Of a stretch of 64,000 bases of DNA, positions 17,123 through 25,795 are shown piece by piece (position 1 is the stretch's first letter; each line of letters begins with the position of its first letter). Source of the DNA: Sphingomonas sp. Root720 (GTDB lineage Bacteria > Pseudomonadota > Alphaproteobacteria > Sphingomonadales > Sphingomonadaceae); assembly GCF_001428605.1 (NCBI RefSeq), contig NZ_LMID01000011.1, forward strand, positions 820,704 to 884,703, written 5' to 3'. The notes below the pieces were generated by a model, which was given only the letters and a program-made list of their open reading frames with translations, did no database searches and was not told the DNA's origin. Both the position numbers and the translations under genes were made by a program.

Positions 17123-17899
17123 ATGGGTAGACTGACGGGAAAGATCGCGATCGTCACCGGCGGCGGGTCGGGGATCGGCCGGGAAATCTGCCGCCAGTTC
17201 GTCGATGAGGGCTGCGCTGCGCTCGCCATCTTCGACATCGACGAGGCCGGCGCGCAGGAGACGATCGCGCAGATCGACAACGGCCAGGCCAAGATCCTCG
17301 CCTACAAGGTCGACGTCGGCGATCTCGCCACGGTCGATTCCGCCGTTACCGCCTTCCACGCTGCCGCCGGCGACAGCCCCGACATCCTGGTCAACAATGT
17401 CGGCTGGGACCAAGCCTATTGGTTCCTGGAGAGCCAGCCGGACTTCTGGGACAAGCTCATCCACGTCAATTTCAAGGGCGTGCTCAACACCTGCTGGACC
17501 GTGCTCAAGCTGATGGCGGCGGCGAAGCGCGGCGGACGGATCATTAATGTAGCATCGGACGCTGGCCGGCTAGGCGCGGCGCACGAGGCGGTCTATTCGG
17601 GCTGCAAGGGCGGCGTGATCACCTTCACCAAGGCGCTGGCCCGCGAGCATTCGCGCGACAATATCCTGTGCAACGTCGTCAGCCCCGGCGCCACGCGCAC
17701 GGCCGGCTACGACAATGTCAAATATAGCCGCCCCGACCCGGAGCGCTTCGACGAGAAGAACGAGCGCCAGATCCCGCTCCGCCGCATCGGCGAGCCGGGC
17801 GAGGTCGCGGCGATGATCACCTTCCTCGCCAGCGACGACGCCTCCTATGTTCAGGGGCAGATCATCAGCGTGTCTGGCGGCCTGACGATGGTCGGATGA
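17123..17899 (+). CDS. Short-chain dehydrogenase/reductase (FabG/BadH-like)
   Basis: 258 residues. IVTGGGSGIGREICRQF at the N-terminus, VNNVGWDQAYWF in place of NNAG, INVASDAGRLGAAHEAVYSGCKGG with the Ser-Tyr-Lys triad, and SYVQGQIISVSGGLTMVG at the C-terminus. It resembles cyclic 2-hydroxyacyl-CoA dehydrogenases (BadH-like) and 3-oxoacyl reductases. Last gene of the plus-strand set beginning at the ring-cleavage dioxygenase, 56 bp after the NIPSNAP gene, with GAGAGGAAG upstream of the ATG. Confidence 0.88.
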   Translation: MGRLTGKIAIVTGGGSGIGREICRQFVDEGCAALAIFDIDEAGAQETIAQIDNGQAKILAYKVDVGDLATVDSAVTAFHAAAGDSPDILVNNVGWDQAYWFLESQPDFWDKLIHVNFKGVLNTCWTVLKLMAAAKRGGRIINVASDAGRLGAAHEAVYSGCKGGVITFTKALAREHSRDNILCNVVSPGATRTAGYDNVKYSRPDPERFDEKNERQIPLRRIGEPGEVAAMITFLASDDASYVQGQIISVSGGLTMVG

Positions 17900-18315
17900 C
17901 TTATTCTGTGGCCTTAGCGCTTCGGGCGAGAGATTAACCGCTGCGATACGATGCTGCGTGAGCGACAGCTGAATCCAATTGCCTCATCGCCTTCTAAAGC
18001 GGATTTCAGGTATCCCGCGCTGGGAGCTGGCGGAGCACAGCTTCCTAATCCAGTAAATCGCTTCACAATCGATTTGCTTCTTTTCCGGACGGCGGCCGCA
18101 GCCGACGTCATCGATGTCGTCGGAAGATCGGCCTCGAAATGGAGGCCGCAAGGATGCACGCGGAGCCGTGGGGCGGAAAGATGGACCACCAGCCGGGAAA
18201 AATGAGACTTACGTAAATGGTCTCGGCGGGCAATCCGAAGCGCAAAGCGGGGTGGGTGGCGTTGATGCCGAAAGCAAAAGGCAAGGCCGAGGCAGAGATC
18301 CGGCCAAGCCACATT
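17900..18315. other. Gene-poor stretch
   Basis: About 415 bp with no credible gene. Short open frames exist on both strands but show no recognisable domain, and codon use differs from neighbours. It leads into a decayed regulator gene, so it is probably decayed DNA as well. Confidence 0.5.
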
Positions 18316-18772
18316 ATGATCGCTAACAGTATTTACAGTGCGCGCCGCCGGCGAGGGCTGACGCTGGCGCTCGGCGTCCAGGTCGGCCAACTGTTCGGCG
18401 AAACGACAAGCGAGGACGCGATCCTCGTCGTTCGCGGCGACGAGCGTATCGACATGAAGACCGACGAGCAGCCCGGCATGGGCCTGCTCCAGGTGATCCT
18501 GCCCGCCAGCAACCGCGCGGCCTGAGCCTGTTCCTTATCGAGCCCGGTCAGGAGGTGAACAGCCGCGCCGCCGATCATCCCGGCGACGAGACCGTCTATG
18601 TCCTGTCCGGCGCACTGGTGATCGACGTTCCCGACCGTAGCGTCGGGTTGCGCGAGGGGGCTGCGTCCATTTCGACGGCCATTTGCGCCACGACATCCGC
18701 CAGGTCGGCCGCGCCAAGGCGCGCGCGCTGGTGATCATCGCGCAGAATCTCTCGACCCGCTCCGAAGATTGA
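18316..18772 (+). pseudogene. Decayed XRE-cupin transcriptional regulator
   Basis: Three frames in series align with an XRE-cupin regulator. Frame 1 has ARRRRGLTLALGVQVGQLFGE, where the helix-turn-helix between GLTL and LGVQV (roughly 35-40 residues) is deleted. A one-base loss near 18516 shifts to LSLFLIEPGQEV ... ETVYVLSGALVIDVPDR, and a second one-base loss near 18660 shifts to CVHFDGHLRHDIRQ ... ALVIIAQNLSTRSED. The cupin half resembles the intact regulator at 23637 (GHIRHRLRAL, SALIVVAQ). It was probably the local regulator of the receptor downstream before decay. Confidence 0.75.
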
Positions 18773-18897
18773 TCGCGGAAGCGATACCCCCGGAAATGCC
18801 ATGAACGGACTGGCCGGCCAGTCCCGCTGATTCGCCGATAGACGCTGCCCGGCCGCCGTTGGCGCGGAGAGGGATCAAGGCGCATGTCATGTAAAAA

Positions 18898-18909
18898 CAA
18901 CATGTTGCC
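18898..18909 (-). promoter_or_regulatory. Putative XRE-cupin operator GGCAACATGTTG (site A)
   Basis: On the minus strand this reads GGCAACATGTTG, with the perfect palindrome CAACATGTTG. Identical 12-mers or one-base variants occur at 32027-32038 and 24263-24274. It lies 120 bp before the TonB receptor at 19030 and just after the decayed XRE-cupin gene. Confidence 0.4.
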
Positions 18910-18979
18910 TCGCGAAACCGGCGGTCCGTGGGGACTTTGCACGTCGAATTGACATCTTCAAGGGAGGTGATAATCATCA

Positions 18980-18995
18980 GGTCAACAAGTTGACC
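18980..18995. promoter_or_regulatory. Inverted repeat GGTCAACAAGTTGACC
   Basis: Perfect 7-bp arms with an AA spacer, 34 bp before the ATG of the TonB receptor, so near the likely transcription start. A plausible repressor operator; the regulator is unknown. Confidence 0.45.
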
Positions 18996-19029
18996 AAAGA
19001 ACAATTAGGCTATCAGGGAGTCTACGAAG

Positions 19030-21306
19030 ATGTCGATGCTCGGAATCCACGCTTTTCCTCGGTCCGGCCCGTCGCATCGGCGCCCCCTGCTGATCGCGCT
19101 CTGTGCGGCCGCGGTCTTTCCGGTCCTGCCGGCGCAGGCGCAGATGGCGCCTGAGACCGGGGCGGATGCGGAGCTGTCGAGCGAGATCGTGGTGACCGCG
19201 CGCCGCCGCGATGAATCGCTGCAGACGACGCCGGTCGCGGTGACTGCCTACAATGCCGCCCTGATCGGTACCCGCAGCATCGCCAATTTGCAGGATATCG
19301 GCCGGCAGACCCCGAACCTGCAGATCTCGGCTGGCCGTTCGAGCAATTCGATCGGCTTCATCTTCATCCGCGGCATCGGCCAGGCCGATGACAATCCCTC
19401 GGCTGATCCGGGCGTCGCGCAATATGTCGACGACGTCTATCTGGGGCGGCTTCAGGGGGCGCTGCTCAACGTCAACGACGTCCGCTCGATTGAGGTGCTG
19501 CGCGGCCCGCAGGGGACACTCTACGGCAAGAACACGATTGGTGGCGCGATCAAGTTCACCTCGAAGGTGCCGGGCGACGCGCTGGAGGCCTACGCCTCGG
19601 CCGGTTACGGCAATTACAACGCCTATCGTCTCGCCGGATCGCTGAGTCTGCCGCTCGTCACCGGCAAGCTCGCCGCGCGCGTCTCAGGCGAATATGTCCG
19701 CAATGACGGCTTCATGCGCAACCTGTTCGACGGGACCCGCACCAACAACACCGATCGCCTGTCGGGCCGTTTCATGCTGCGCGCGACGCCGACCGAAAAC
19801 CTGGAACTGCTGCTGTCGATCGACGGATCGCGCGACCGATCCGATCCCTATCACGGTTTCCTGACAGCGACCGCGCCGACCACGATCAACGGTCTGCTTA
19901 ACCGCGTCATCGGACCGGTGAACAGCTATGTGAAGCCCGTCGGCGGCAACATTTGGCGCGGTTCCTACGATGCCCAGTCCGATCCGGCCTTGGGCGAGTT
20001 TGCGCCGCCCAAGGAGGACATCTGGGGAGCCTCCTTCCGCGCGACGATCGGCGATGAGGATTTCAACCTGAAGTCGATCAGCGCCTATCGCGAGATCAAC
20101 CGCAAGCGGGTGATCGACGCCGACGCGAGCCCGTTCATCATCGAGAATTTCGCCGATCACCTGAAGCAATGGCAGGTCAGTCAGGAGTTCCAGCTTTCCG
20201 GCCAGTTCGCCGATGGCGCGGTCAAGTGGTTGGGCGGCCTGTTCTATTATCAGGAGCATGTCGACCAGATCACCAATGGCAACTTCTTCCCTGGTCTGAT
20301 CGCGATCAATCCGGCGCTCGACCAGACGGTCCGCCAGTCGCTCGGCCTGAAGACGAAAAGCTATGCCGCCTTCGGCAATGCGAGCTGGGACATCAACGAC
20401 CGCCTCTCGGCGACGGTCGGCGCCCGCTACACCAGGGAGAAGAAGCACATCACGGTGAGCTCGCGGCGGCTGACCACCGGGCTGCTGTTCTTCGGTCCGC
20501 TGTCGAACGACGACACGTTCAACGATTTCTCGCCGAAGTTCGAGGTCGACTACAAGTTCACGCCGACGCTGTTCGGCTATGCCAGCGCTTCGAAGGGCTT
20601 CAAGAGTGGCGGCTTCAACGGTCGGGCAGGGCCGTTCGGCACGCTCGATCCCTATCTGCCCGAACGCGCTTGGGCCTATGAGGCGGGGATCAAGTCGCAA
20701 TGGTTCGACAAGCGACTGACCCTGAACCTCGCGGCCTTCTACACCGATTATTCGGACATCCAGCTGCAGGTCATGACCGTCCAGAACGGCAATCTGTTCC
20801 AGCTTACCACCAATGCCGGCAAGTCGCACATCCAGGGTCTGGAGGCGGAGGTGACCGCGCGGCCGACCAGCTGGCTGACCCTCTATGCCAGCGGCGGCAT
20901 CACCGATGCCAAATATGACCGGTATTTCGATGCCGTGAGGGGCGACGTATCCTTCCTTGAGTTCGCCTACACGCCCAAATATAACGGCATGATCGGCGCC
21001 ACCTTCGACGCGCCGCTACGCGACGGCGTCACCGGGCTGCTCGACGTCAATTACAGCCGGCGCAGCCTGACCTATTATGATCCGCAGAATACGCCCTCGA
21101 TCGCACAGCCGGCCTACGGCCTGCTCAACGCCCGCGCCGCGATCAAGGTTGAGCGGCCGAATGTCGAGCTGGCGCTGTTCGGCAAGAACCTGACCAACCG
21201 CCACTATATCCAGAGCGGCGTCTCGTTCCTCGACAGTTTCGGTCTCGCTCTAGCCTATGCTGGCGCGCCGCGAACTTACGGCATCGAGCTGAACTGGCAT
21301 TATTGA
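19030..21306 (+). CDS. TonB-dependent receptor
   Basis: 758 residues. A Sec signal peptide (PLLIALCAAAVFPVLPAQAQ) is followed by a TonB-box-like region (SSEIVVTARRRDESLQTTPVAV), plug-domain motifs (FIFIRGIGQ, VDDVYLGRLQGALLNVNDVRSIEVLRGPQGTLYGKN... as consecutive segments) and a beta-barrel ending in ELNWHY. It imports an unknown substrate. ATG 19030 has GGGAG ten bases upstream. It is followed by a GST-like fusion and an MFS transporter on the same strand, suggesting a three-gene uptake and processing operon. Confidence 0.95.
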   Translation: MSMLGIHAFPRSGPSHRRPLLIALCAAAVFPVLPAQAQMAPETGADAELSSEIVVTARRRDESLQTTPVAVTAYNAALIGTRSIANLQDIGRQTPNLQISAGRSSNSIGFIFIRGIGQADDNPSADPGVAQYVDDVYLGRLQGALLNVNDVRSIEVLRGPQGTLYGKNTIGGAIKFTSKVPGDALEAYASAGYGNYNAYRLAGSLSLPLVTGKLAARVSGEYVRNDGFMRNLFDGTRTNNTDRLSGRFMLRATPTENLELLLSIDGSRDRSDPYHGFLTATAPTTINGLLNRVIGPVNSYVKPVGGNIWRGSYDAQSDPALGEFAPPKEDIWGASFRATIGDEDFNLKSISAYREINRKRVIDADASPFIIENFADHLKQWQVSQEFQLSGQFADGAVKWLGGLFYYQEHVDQITNGNFFPGLIAINPALDQTVRQSLGLKTKSYAAFGNASWDINDRLSATVGARYTREKKHITVSSRRLTTGLLFFGPLSNDDTFNDFSPKFEVDYKFTPTLFGYASASKGFKSGGFNGRAGPFGTLDPYLPERAWAYEAGIKSQWFDKRLTLNLAAFYTDYSDIQLQVMTVQNGNLFQLTTNAGKSHIQGLEAEVTARPTSWLTLYASGGITDAKYDRYFDAVRGDVSFLEFAYTPKYNGMIGATFDAPLRDGVTGLLDVNYSRRSLTYYDPQNTPSIAQPAYGLLNARAAIKVERPNVELALFGKNLTNRHYIQSGVSFLDSFGLALAYAGAPRTYGIELNWHY

Positions 21307-21341
21307 AGGACGGGGCCGGTGGCACCGACGGAGGGAACAGG

Positions 21342-22397
21342 ATGATACATCTGTATGCGGCACCAGGAAGCTGTTCGATCTGCGCGCATGTCGCGCTGAT
21401 CGAGGGCCGGCTGGACCATCGGGTCGAGCATGTCGTGCTGCGCTCGCCGACATCGCCGCTGCCCGCGGTGAACCCGCTGGGCAAGGTGCCGACAATCGTC
21501 GTCGACGACGCCGAGACGATCACCCAGTCGTCGGTGGTGCTGCCCTATATCGCCGATCTCGCGCCAGACAGCGGTCTGTTACCGAGGCCTGACAGCGCCG
21601 ATCGACGCCGGGTGCTCGAATGGTTGGGCTTTCTCAACTCGGATGTCCACCCGGCGCTGAAAATGCTCGCCGGGGCGGAGCGCTATTGCGCCGATCCGGA
21701 ATCGCTGCGTGACAGCTATCGTACCATCGTGGCGAGCTTCTTCCGGGTGATCGAGGATGCGCTGGCGGAGCGCGACTGGCTGGTCGGCGACCGCATGACC
21801 ATCGCCGACATCTATGCCGCCGCCGCCTATGGCTGGGCGCGCCAGTTCGGCATCTCGCTCCACGCCTATCCCGCCTATCGGAAGCTGTCGGAGCGGTTCG
21901 AAGCCCTGCCGAGCGCGATCACGGCGCGGGCGATGGAGGCTGAGTTCGTCGCGTCGACGATGACCCGGCATGCTTTCATGTCGCCCGAATGGTTGGAGAT
22001 GGCGCGTGACGAGCTGGCGACCGCGATCGCGATCGACGCGCGGGCCCAGAAGCTGCGCTTCACGGTGGTCGAGCGCTATATCGACATGCCCGACCATGCG
22101 CCACGCCCCGAAGCGGGCGAAGCTGCGCTGTGGCTGGAGGTTGATCGCGGCGCAGTCACGGTCCGTTATGGCATCGAGGGGCATGAGACCGCCGATCTGG
22201 AGATCGACTGCGGCTTCGACGATGCCTGGCGTAGCGTCTGCCTGCGCCACGGGCCCGAGCTCGAGAAGCTCAACGCCGGGCGGCTCGCCAGCGGCCGGTT
22301 GAAGGTGCGCGGCAATCCCGGTGCGGCGGGGCCGCTGTTCAACCGGGTGCACGACCGGATCGCCGACCGCACCATCGCGCCGCCGCGCAATGACTGA
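21342..22397 (+). CDS. Glutathione S-transferase with C-terminal SCP2-like domain
   Basis: 351 residues, much longer than a usual GST (about 200-220). Residues 1-205 form a GST: MIHLYAAPGSCSICAHVAL, NPLGKVPTIVVDD, ITQSSVVLPYIAD, and the helical half with DWLVGDRMTIADIYAAAAYG. The remaining ~140 residues (WLEVDRGAVTVRYGIEG ... ADLEIDCGFDDAWRS ... GRLKVRGNPGAAGPLF) resemble an SCP2-like lipid-binding domain. The domain order is seen; the SCP2 assignment is pattern-based. ATG 21342 follows GGAGGG; an upstream TTG at 21303 is less likely. The stop overlaps the MFS start by 8 bp. Confidence 0.82.
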   Translation: MIHLYAAPGSCSICAHVALIEGRLDHRVEHVVLRSPTSPLPAVNPLGKVPTIVVDDAETITQSSVVLPYIADLAPDSGLLPRPDSADRRRVLEWLGFLNSDVHPALKMLAGAERYCADPESLRDSYRTIVASFFRVIEDALAERDWLVGDRMTIADIYAAAAYGWARQFGISLHAYPAYRKLSERFEALPSAITARAMEAEFVASTMTRHAFMSPEWLEMARDELATAIAIDARAQKLRFTVVERYIDMPDHAPRPEAGEAALWLEVDRGAVTVRYGIEGHETADLEIDCGFDDAWRSVCLRHGPELEKLNAGRLASGRLKVRGNPGAAGPLFNRVHDRIADRTIAPPRND

Positions 22398-23640
22398 GCC
22401 GGCCGCAGAACAGGAGCGGCCGATCGGCGTGCCGCTGCTGCTGTTCGGCCTCTGTTTTGTCTTCTCCTATGCCGATCGCTATGTGTTGAGCCTGCTGCTG
22501 CCGGCGGTGCAGCGCAGCTTCGCGATCAGCGATACCGGGGTCGGCCTGCTCCAGGGGGCGGGCTTCGCGCTGGTCTATGCGCTGATGGGCCTGCCGGTGG
22601 CGCGGCTGATCGATCGCGGCAACCGGGTGCGGATCGCCGCCGCCTGCGTCGCGATCTGGAGCATCGCGTCGATGCTGTCGGCCGCTGCCGGTTCCTTCGC
22701 GATCCTGGCGCTGTGCCGCATGGGCGTTGCGGCGGCGGAGGCGGGGCTTCCGCCGGCCGCCATCTCCTATTTCCGGGATGGCCGATCCAACGCGGCGGCG
22801 GCGCGGGCGAGCAGCTTGTTCATGCTCGCCCCCTTCGCTGGTGTGGGGCTGGCGTTGTTCGGCGGAGCGGCGCTGCTGGCGCTGTTCCGGGGCATGGGCG
22901 CGGGCGAAGACGCCTGGCGCTGGGTATTGCTGCTGATCTCGGCGCCCGGCCTGTTGCTCGCGGGCCTGCTGGTCGTGATCCTGTCCGATCCCCCAGGTCG
23001 GCGCGCTACGTCAGGGCAGGCAGAGGCGCCGTCGCTGCGTCTGATCGGCACATTGTTCGCCGAACAGAAGGCGATGGCGCCCTATTTCCTTGGCGCGTCA
23101 CTGTTCGCCCTGTTCAACAACGCGCTGATGGCCTGGTATCCCAGCTATCTGGTGCGCAGCTTCGGGCGCGATCCGTCGTTGGTCGGAAGGGTCACGGGGC
23201 CGGCCTATATGATCGCGGGGATCGCGGGCGCTTTGCTGGCGGTGGCGCTGGTCGGATCGCGCGCCCGGCGCGGCGTCGGGCCGGTCGCGGGGCTCACGGC
23301 GCTGGTGCTCGCGCTGCTGGTGCCGGTAGCGGGGGCGATCACCATGGCGCCCAGCTTTGACGTCTCGATAGGCTGCTATGTGCTGTTCGCCTTCCTGTCG
23401 GCAATGTTCGCGTCGCTGTTCATCGTGCCGGTCCAGCTGAGCGCGCCGCCCGCCATCCAGGCACGCTCGATCGCCGCGCTGCTATTGTGCTGCGGCCTTT
23501 CGGCCAGTGTCGGAACGCTGCTGGTCGGCCTGCTGACCGATCATCTCGGTCTGGGGCTGGGGAGGGCGATCGCGGTCATATCGCTGCCGGCCGCCGCTCT
23601 CGGCACGGTGGCCTTGCTCATCGCCCGCCGACGCTTTTAA
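22390..23640 (+). CDS. MFS transporter (spinster-like)
   Basis: 416 residues with twelve likely membrane segments. The N-terminus VPLLLFGLCFVFSYADRYVLSLLLP and QRSFAISDTGVGLLQGAGFALVYALMGLPVARLIDRGNR (two adjoining segments) show the A-motif loop of the major facilitator superfamily. It likely moves the compound taken up by the receptor at 19030 across the inner membrane. The ATG overlaps the end of the GST-like gene; the stop overlaps the convergent XRE-cupin gene by four bases. Confidence 0.92.
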   Translation: MTEPAAEQERPIGVPLLLFGLCFVFSYADRYVLSLLLPAVQRSFAISDTGVGLLQGAGFALVYALMGLPVARLIDRGNRVRIAAACVAIWSIASMLSAAAGSFAILALCRMGVAAAEAGLPPAAISYFRDGRSNAAAARASSLFMLAPFAGVGLALFGGAALLALFRGMGAGEDAWRWVLLLISAPGLLLAGLLVVILSDPPGRRATSGQAEAPSLRLIGTLFAEQKAMAPYFLGASLFALFNNALMAWYPSYLVRSFGRDPSLVGRVTGPAYMIAGIAGALLAVALVGSRARRGVGPVAGLTALVLALLVPVAGAITMAPSFDVSIGCYVLFAFLSAMFASLFIVPVQLSAPPAIQARSIAALLLCCGLSASVGTLLVGLLTDHLGLGLGRAIAVISLPAAALGTVALLIARRRF

Positions 23641-24194
23641 CCGTCGTCCTGCGCCACCACGATCAAGGCAGAAGCCGGCGCGTCGTTCAGTGCGCGCAGC
23701 CGGTGGCGGATATGGCCTTCGAACAGCAGGCAGTCGCCCGCGTCGAGCGCGATCCGCCGGTCGGGCAGGCTGATCTCGATCGCACCCGTGAGCGTATGGA
23801 TCACCGTCTCGCCCCCCTGTTCGGGATCGCGGTCGAGGGGCTTGTCGGTGAGGGTGAGCAATACCGTCGCCAGGCGCTTGCCGCTGATCGTCGCCGGGAC
23901 CGCGCCGCGATCGGCTGCGCGCAGGATCCGCAACTCCCCTTCGTCGACGGTCTCGCCGAGCAATTGCGCCACCGGCGCCTCCAATATTCCTGAAATGCTG
24001 AGCAGGGCGGCCAGCGAGGGCGCCTTCTGACCGCGCTCGATCCGCGAGATATAGGCTTTGTCGAGGTCGGTCGCGTCGGCAAGCGCGGACACCGTCATTG
24101 CCCGGCGGCGGCGAACGGCGCGGATGTTGGCGCCCAGTTCGCGGGCATCGGGGCCGCTCCGGCTCTCTCCTTCGTCGCAGTCGCGGTAGATCAT
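23637..24194 (-). CDS. XRE-family regulator with C-terminal cupin
   Basis: 185 residues. An N-terminal helix-turn-helix (IRAVRRRRAMTVSALADATDL, then DKAYISRIERGQKAPSL) is followed by a short linker and a small cupin barrel (GGETVIHTLTGAIEI ... DAGDCLLFEGHIRHRLRAL). Such regulators bind a small effector in the cupin and repress nearby catabolic or transport genes. It is the intact counterpart of the decayed gene at 18316. A GGCAACACGTTG motif lies about 70 bp upstream of the start, consistent with autoregulation. Confidence 0.92.
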   Translation of the reverse strand: MIYRDCDEGESRSGPDARELGANIRAVRRRRAMTVSALADATDLDKAYISRIERGQKAPSLAALLSISGILEAPVAQLLGETVDEGELRILRAADRGAVPATISGKRLATVLLTLTDKPLDRDPEQGGETVIHTLTGAIEISLPDRRIALDAGDCLLFEGHIRHRLRALNDAPASALIVVAQDDG

Positions 24195-24262
24195 CGCTGG
24201 CCGGCATCCCCCGGGCGCGGCATCGCACCCCTGACGATGGACTATCAGTCTATTGCCTTTTG

Positions 24263-24274
24263 GGCAACACGTTG
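24263..24274. promoter_or_regulatory. Putative XRE-cupin operator GGCAACACGTTG (site B)
   Basis: One base different from the 12-mers at 18898 and 32027. It lies upstream of the XRE-cupin gene start (24194) and before the GntR stop (24288). Confidence 0.35.
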
Positions 24275-24287
24275 ATCAGCTGTGTCT

Positions 24288-25055
24288 TCAAGCCTTGGCG
24301 GCAGCGTTCTTGCGCTTCGGCGCGGCGTTGCGCCGGGCAAGGCCGATGCGGATTTCCACCTCATGCTGGTCGCGGTGGACCAGACGGAGAGCGGTCTTGC
24401 CGTCGCCGCGCTCGATCGCGTCGATCAGTTCGTCGTGGAGCATCTGGATCGCATGCGCGGCGTTGGTGGCGACGATCGGGCCGGTGAGCTTGACGAGAGA
24501 TTTCAACGCCTGTTCCCAGCGCGAACGATTGGCCTGCCAGATTTCGAGCGCGATGCTCTCGCCGGCGGTTTCCAAGATGGCCATGTGGAGATCGGTGTCG
24601 GCGGTCGCGATCTTGTCGAGATCGCGCGTGTCGACCTGCTTCTTGGTGATCTCCAACAGCCGGCGGATCTTCTTGACCTGCGCGGGGCTGCGGCGCTGCG
24701 CGGCGCGCTCGGCGGCGGGCGCCTCGATCCTGTAGCGGAAGTCGTAGATGGCCTCGACCTCTTCCAGGCTCATCTCGCTCGGCACGGGCTCGAAGCGGCT
24801 GTTATCGACGACATAGGAGCCAGAACCCGTCCGCGTCTCGACCCGGTTCAGATGACCGAGCACCCGCAGAGCTTCGCGGATCGTCGAGCGGCCGACGCCG
24901 AAATCTGCGCCCAGCCGCGCCTCGGAGGGGAGGCGCTCGCCGACCTTGAACAGGCCCTTGTCGATCGATTCCTGGATTGCGGTGATGACTTGGTCGACCA
25001 GATAGTGCGGCTTGACCTGCTGGGCATAGAGATTTGGACGGTCGTCTTTTGTCAT
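24288..25055 (-). CDS. GntR-family (FadR/FCD) transcriptional regulator
   Basis: 255 residues. The winged helix is QVITAIQESIDKGLFKVGER with FGVGRSTIREALRVLGHLNRVE; the FCD domain contains YDFRYRIEAPAAERAA, TADTDLHMAILETAG and LVHRDQHEVEI, which supply conserved Asp/His positions of the metal-dependent FCD type. The C-terminus is Lys/Ala-rich (APKRKNAAAKA). It lies downstream of the PPOx-Rieske-RidA genes on the same strand. I infer that it reads the CTGTCWGACAG sites in the divergent promoters at 27.2-27.4 and 32.0 kb. Confidence 0.92.
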   Translation of the reverse strand: MTKDDRPNLYAQQVKPHYLVDQVITAIQESIDKGLFKVGERLPSEARLGADFGVGRSTIREALRVLGHLNRVETRTGSGSYVVDNSRFEPVPSEMSLEEVEAIYDFRYRIEAPAAERAAQRRSPAQVKKIRRLLEITKKQVDTRDLDKIATADTDLHMAILETAGESIALEIWQANRSRWEQALKSLVKLTGPIVATNAAHAIQMLHDELIDAIERGDGKTALRLVHRDQHEVEIRIGLARRNAAPKRKNAAAKA

Positions 25056-25136
25056 TACAGCCCTGCGCCCAACTCGCGATGGGGTCTCATAACAACAGTG
25101 CCCGCTCGAAGAAAGTGGTGCGGCCGTTCGGTCCGA

Positions 25137-25766
25137 TCAATAGAGTTCGTGTTCGAGACCATGGTTGTAGAAGGCGTCGAGCTGCTCGACCGACATCTCG
25201 GTGATCTTCGCCATGTCCGACAGGACCTTGCCGACCGACGGGAAGCCGGACGTGTCGGGCCAGGTCTCCGGTTTCCACAGGCCCGAGCGGCGGAACGCCT
25301 TGCCGCAGTGGAAATAAGCCTCCTCGACGCTGACCTTGACCGCAGCCTTGGGCGTCTTGCCCTGTTCGATGAGCCGATCGAGCACGGCGGGATCGCGGGT
25401 GACGATAGCCGCGCCGTTGATCCGCATGAAGACGTCTAGCTGCGGTGCCATGAACAACATGCCGACCCGGCCGCTCTCTATCACGTTCGAGAAGGTCTCC
25501 ATCTTGTTGTTGCCCGGCCAGTCGGCGAAGGCGAGGGTCTTGCGGTCGAGCGGCTTGATGAACCCCGGCTCGCCGCCGCGCGGCGACGCGTCGAGGCCGC
25601 TGGGCGTATCCGACGCGATGCACACGATCGGCGCGAGCTTCATGTAGTGCAGCATGTGATCATGCAGGAAATCGAGCTTCGATCGCAGGATCAGCGGGTT
25701 GGGCGCATCATAATGGATGCGCAGTTCATCGATCGTCGCGATCTGAAAGGGATCGTCTTCGGCCAT
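25137..25766 (-). CDS. Pyridoxamine-5'-phosphate-oxidase-like FMN-binding protein
   Basis: 209 residues of the split-barrel FMN-binding fold: LDFLHDHMLHYMKLAPIVCIASDT, DRKTLAFADWPGNNKMETFSNVIESGRVGMLFMAP (as adjoining segments) and FLRINGAA-like FMRINGAAIVTRDP. This subgroup (MSMEG_1061-type) is usually of unknown substrate. It might supply reduced flavin or act on a substrate of the neighbouring Rieske enzyme. It lies 29 bp downstream of the Rieske gene and is probably cotranscribed with it. Confidence 0.85.
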   Translation of the reverse strand: MAEDDPFQIATIDELRIHYDAPNPLILRSKLDFLHDHMLHYMKLAPIVCIASDTPSGLDASPRGGEPGFIKPLDRKTLAFADWPGNNKMETFSNVIESGRVGMLFMAPQLDVFMRINGAAIVTRDPAVLDRLIEQGKTPKAAVKVSVEEAYFHCGKAFRRSGLWKPETWPDTSGFPSVGKVLSDMAKITEMSVEQLDAFYNHGLEHELY

Positions 25767-25795
25767 GATCGTCTCCGTCGGATGCTATGTCGTGA

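Noticed and set aside
17914-18390. 158-residue minus-strand frame in the gene-poor stretch
   Set aside because: No recognisable family and it overlaps the decayed XRE-cupin gene on the other strand.
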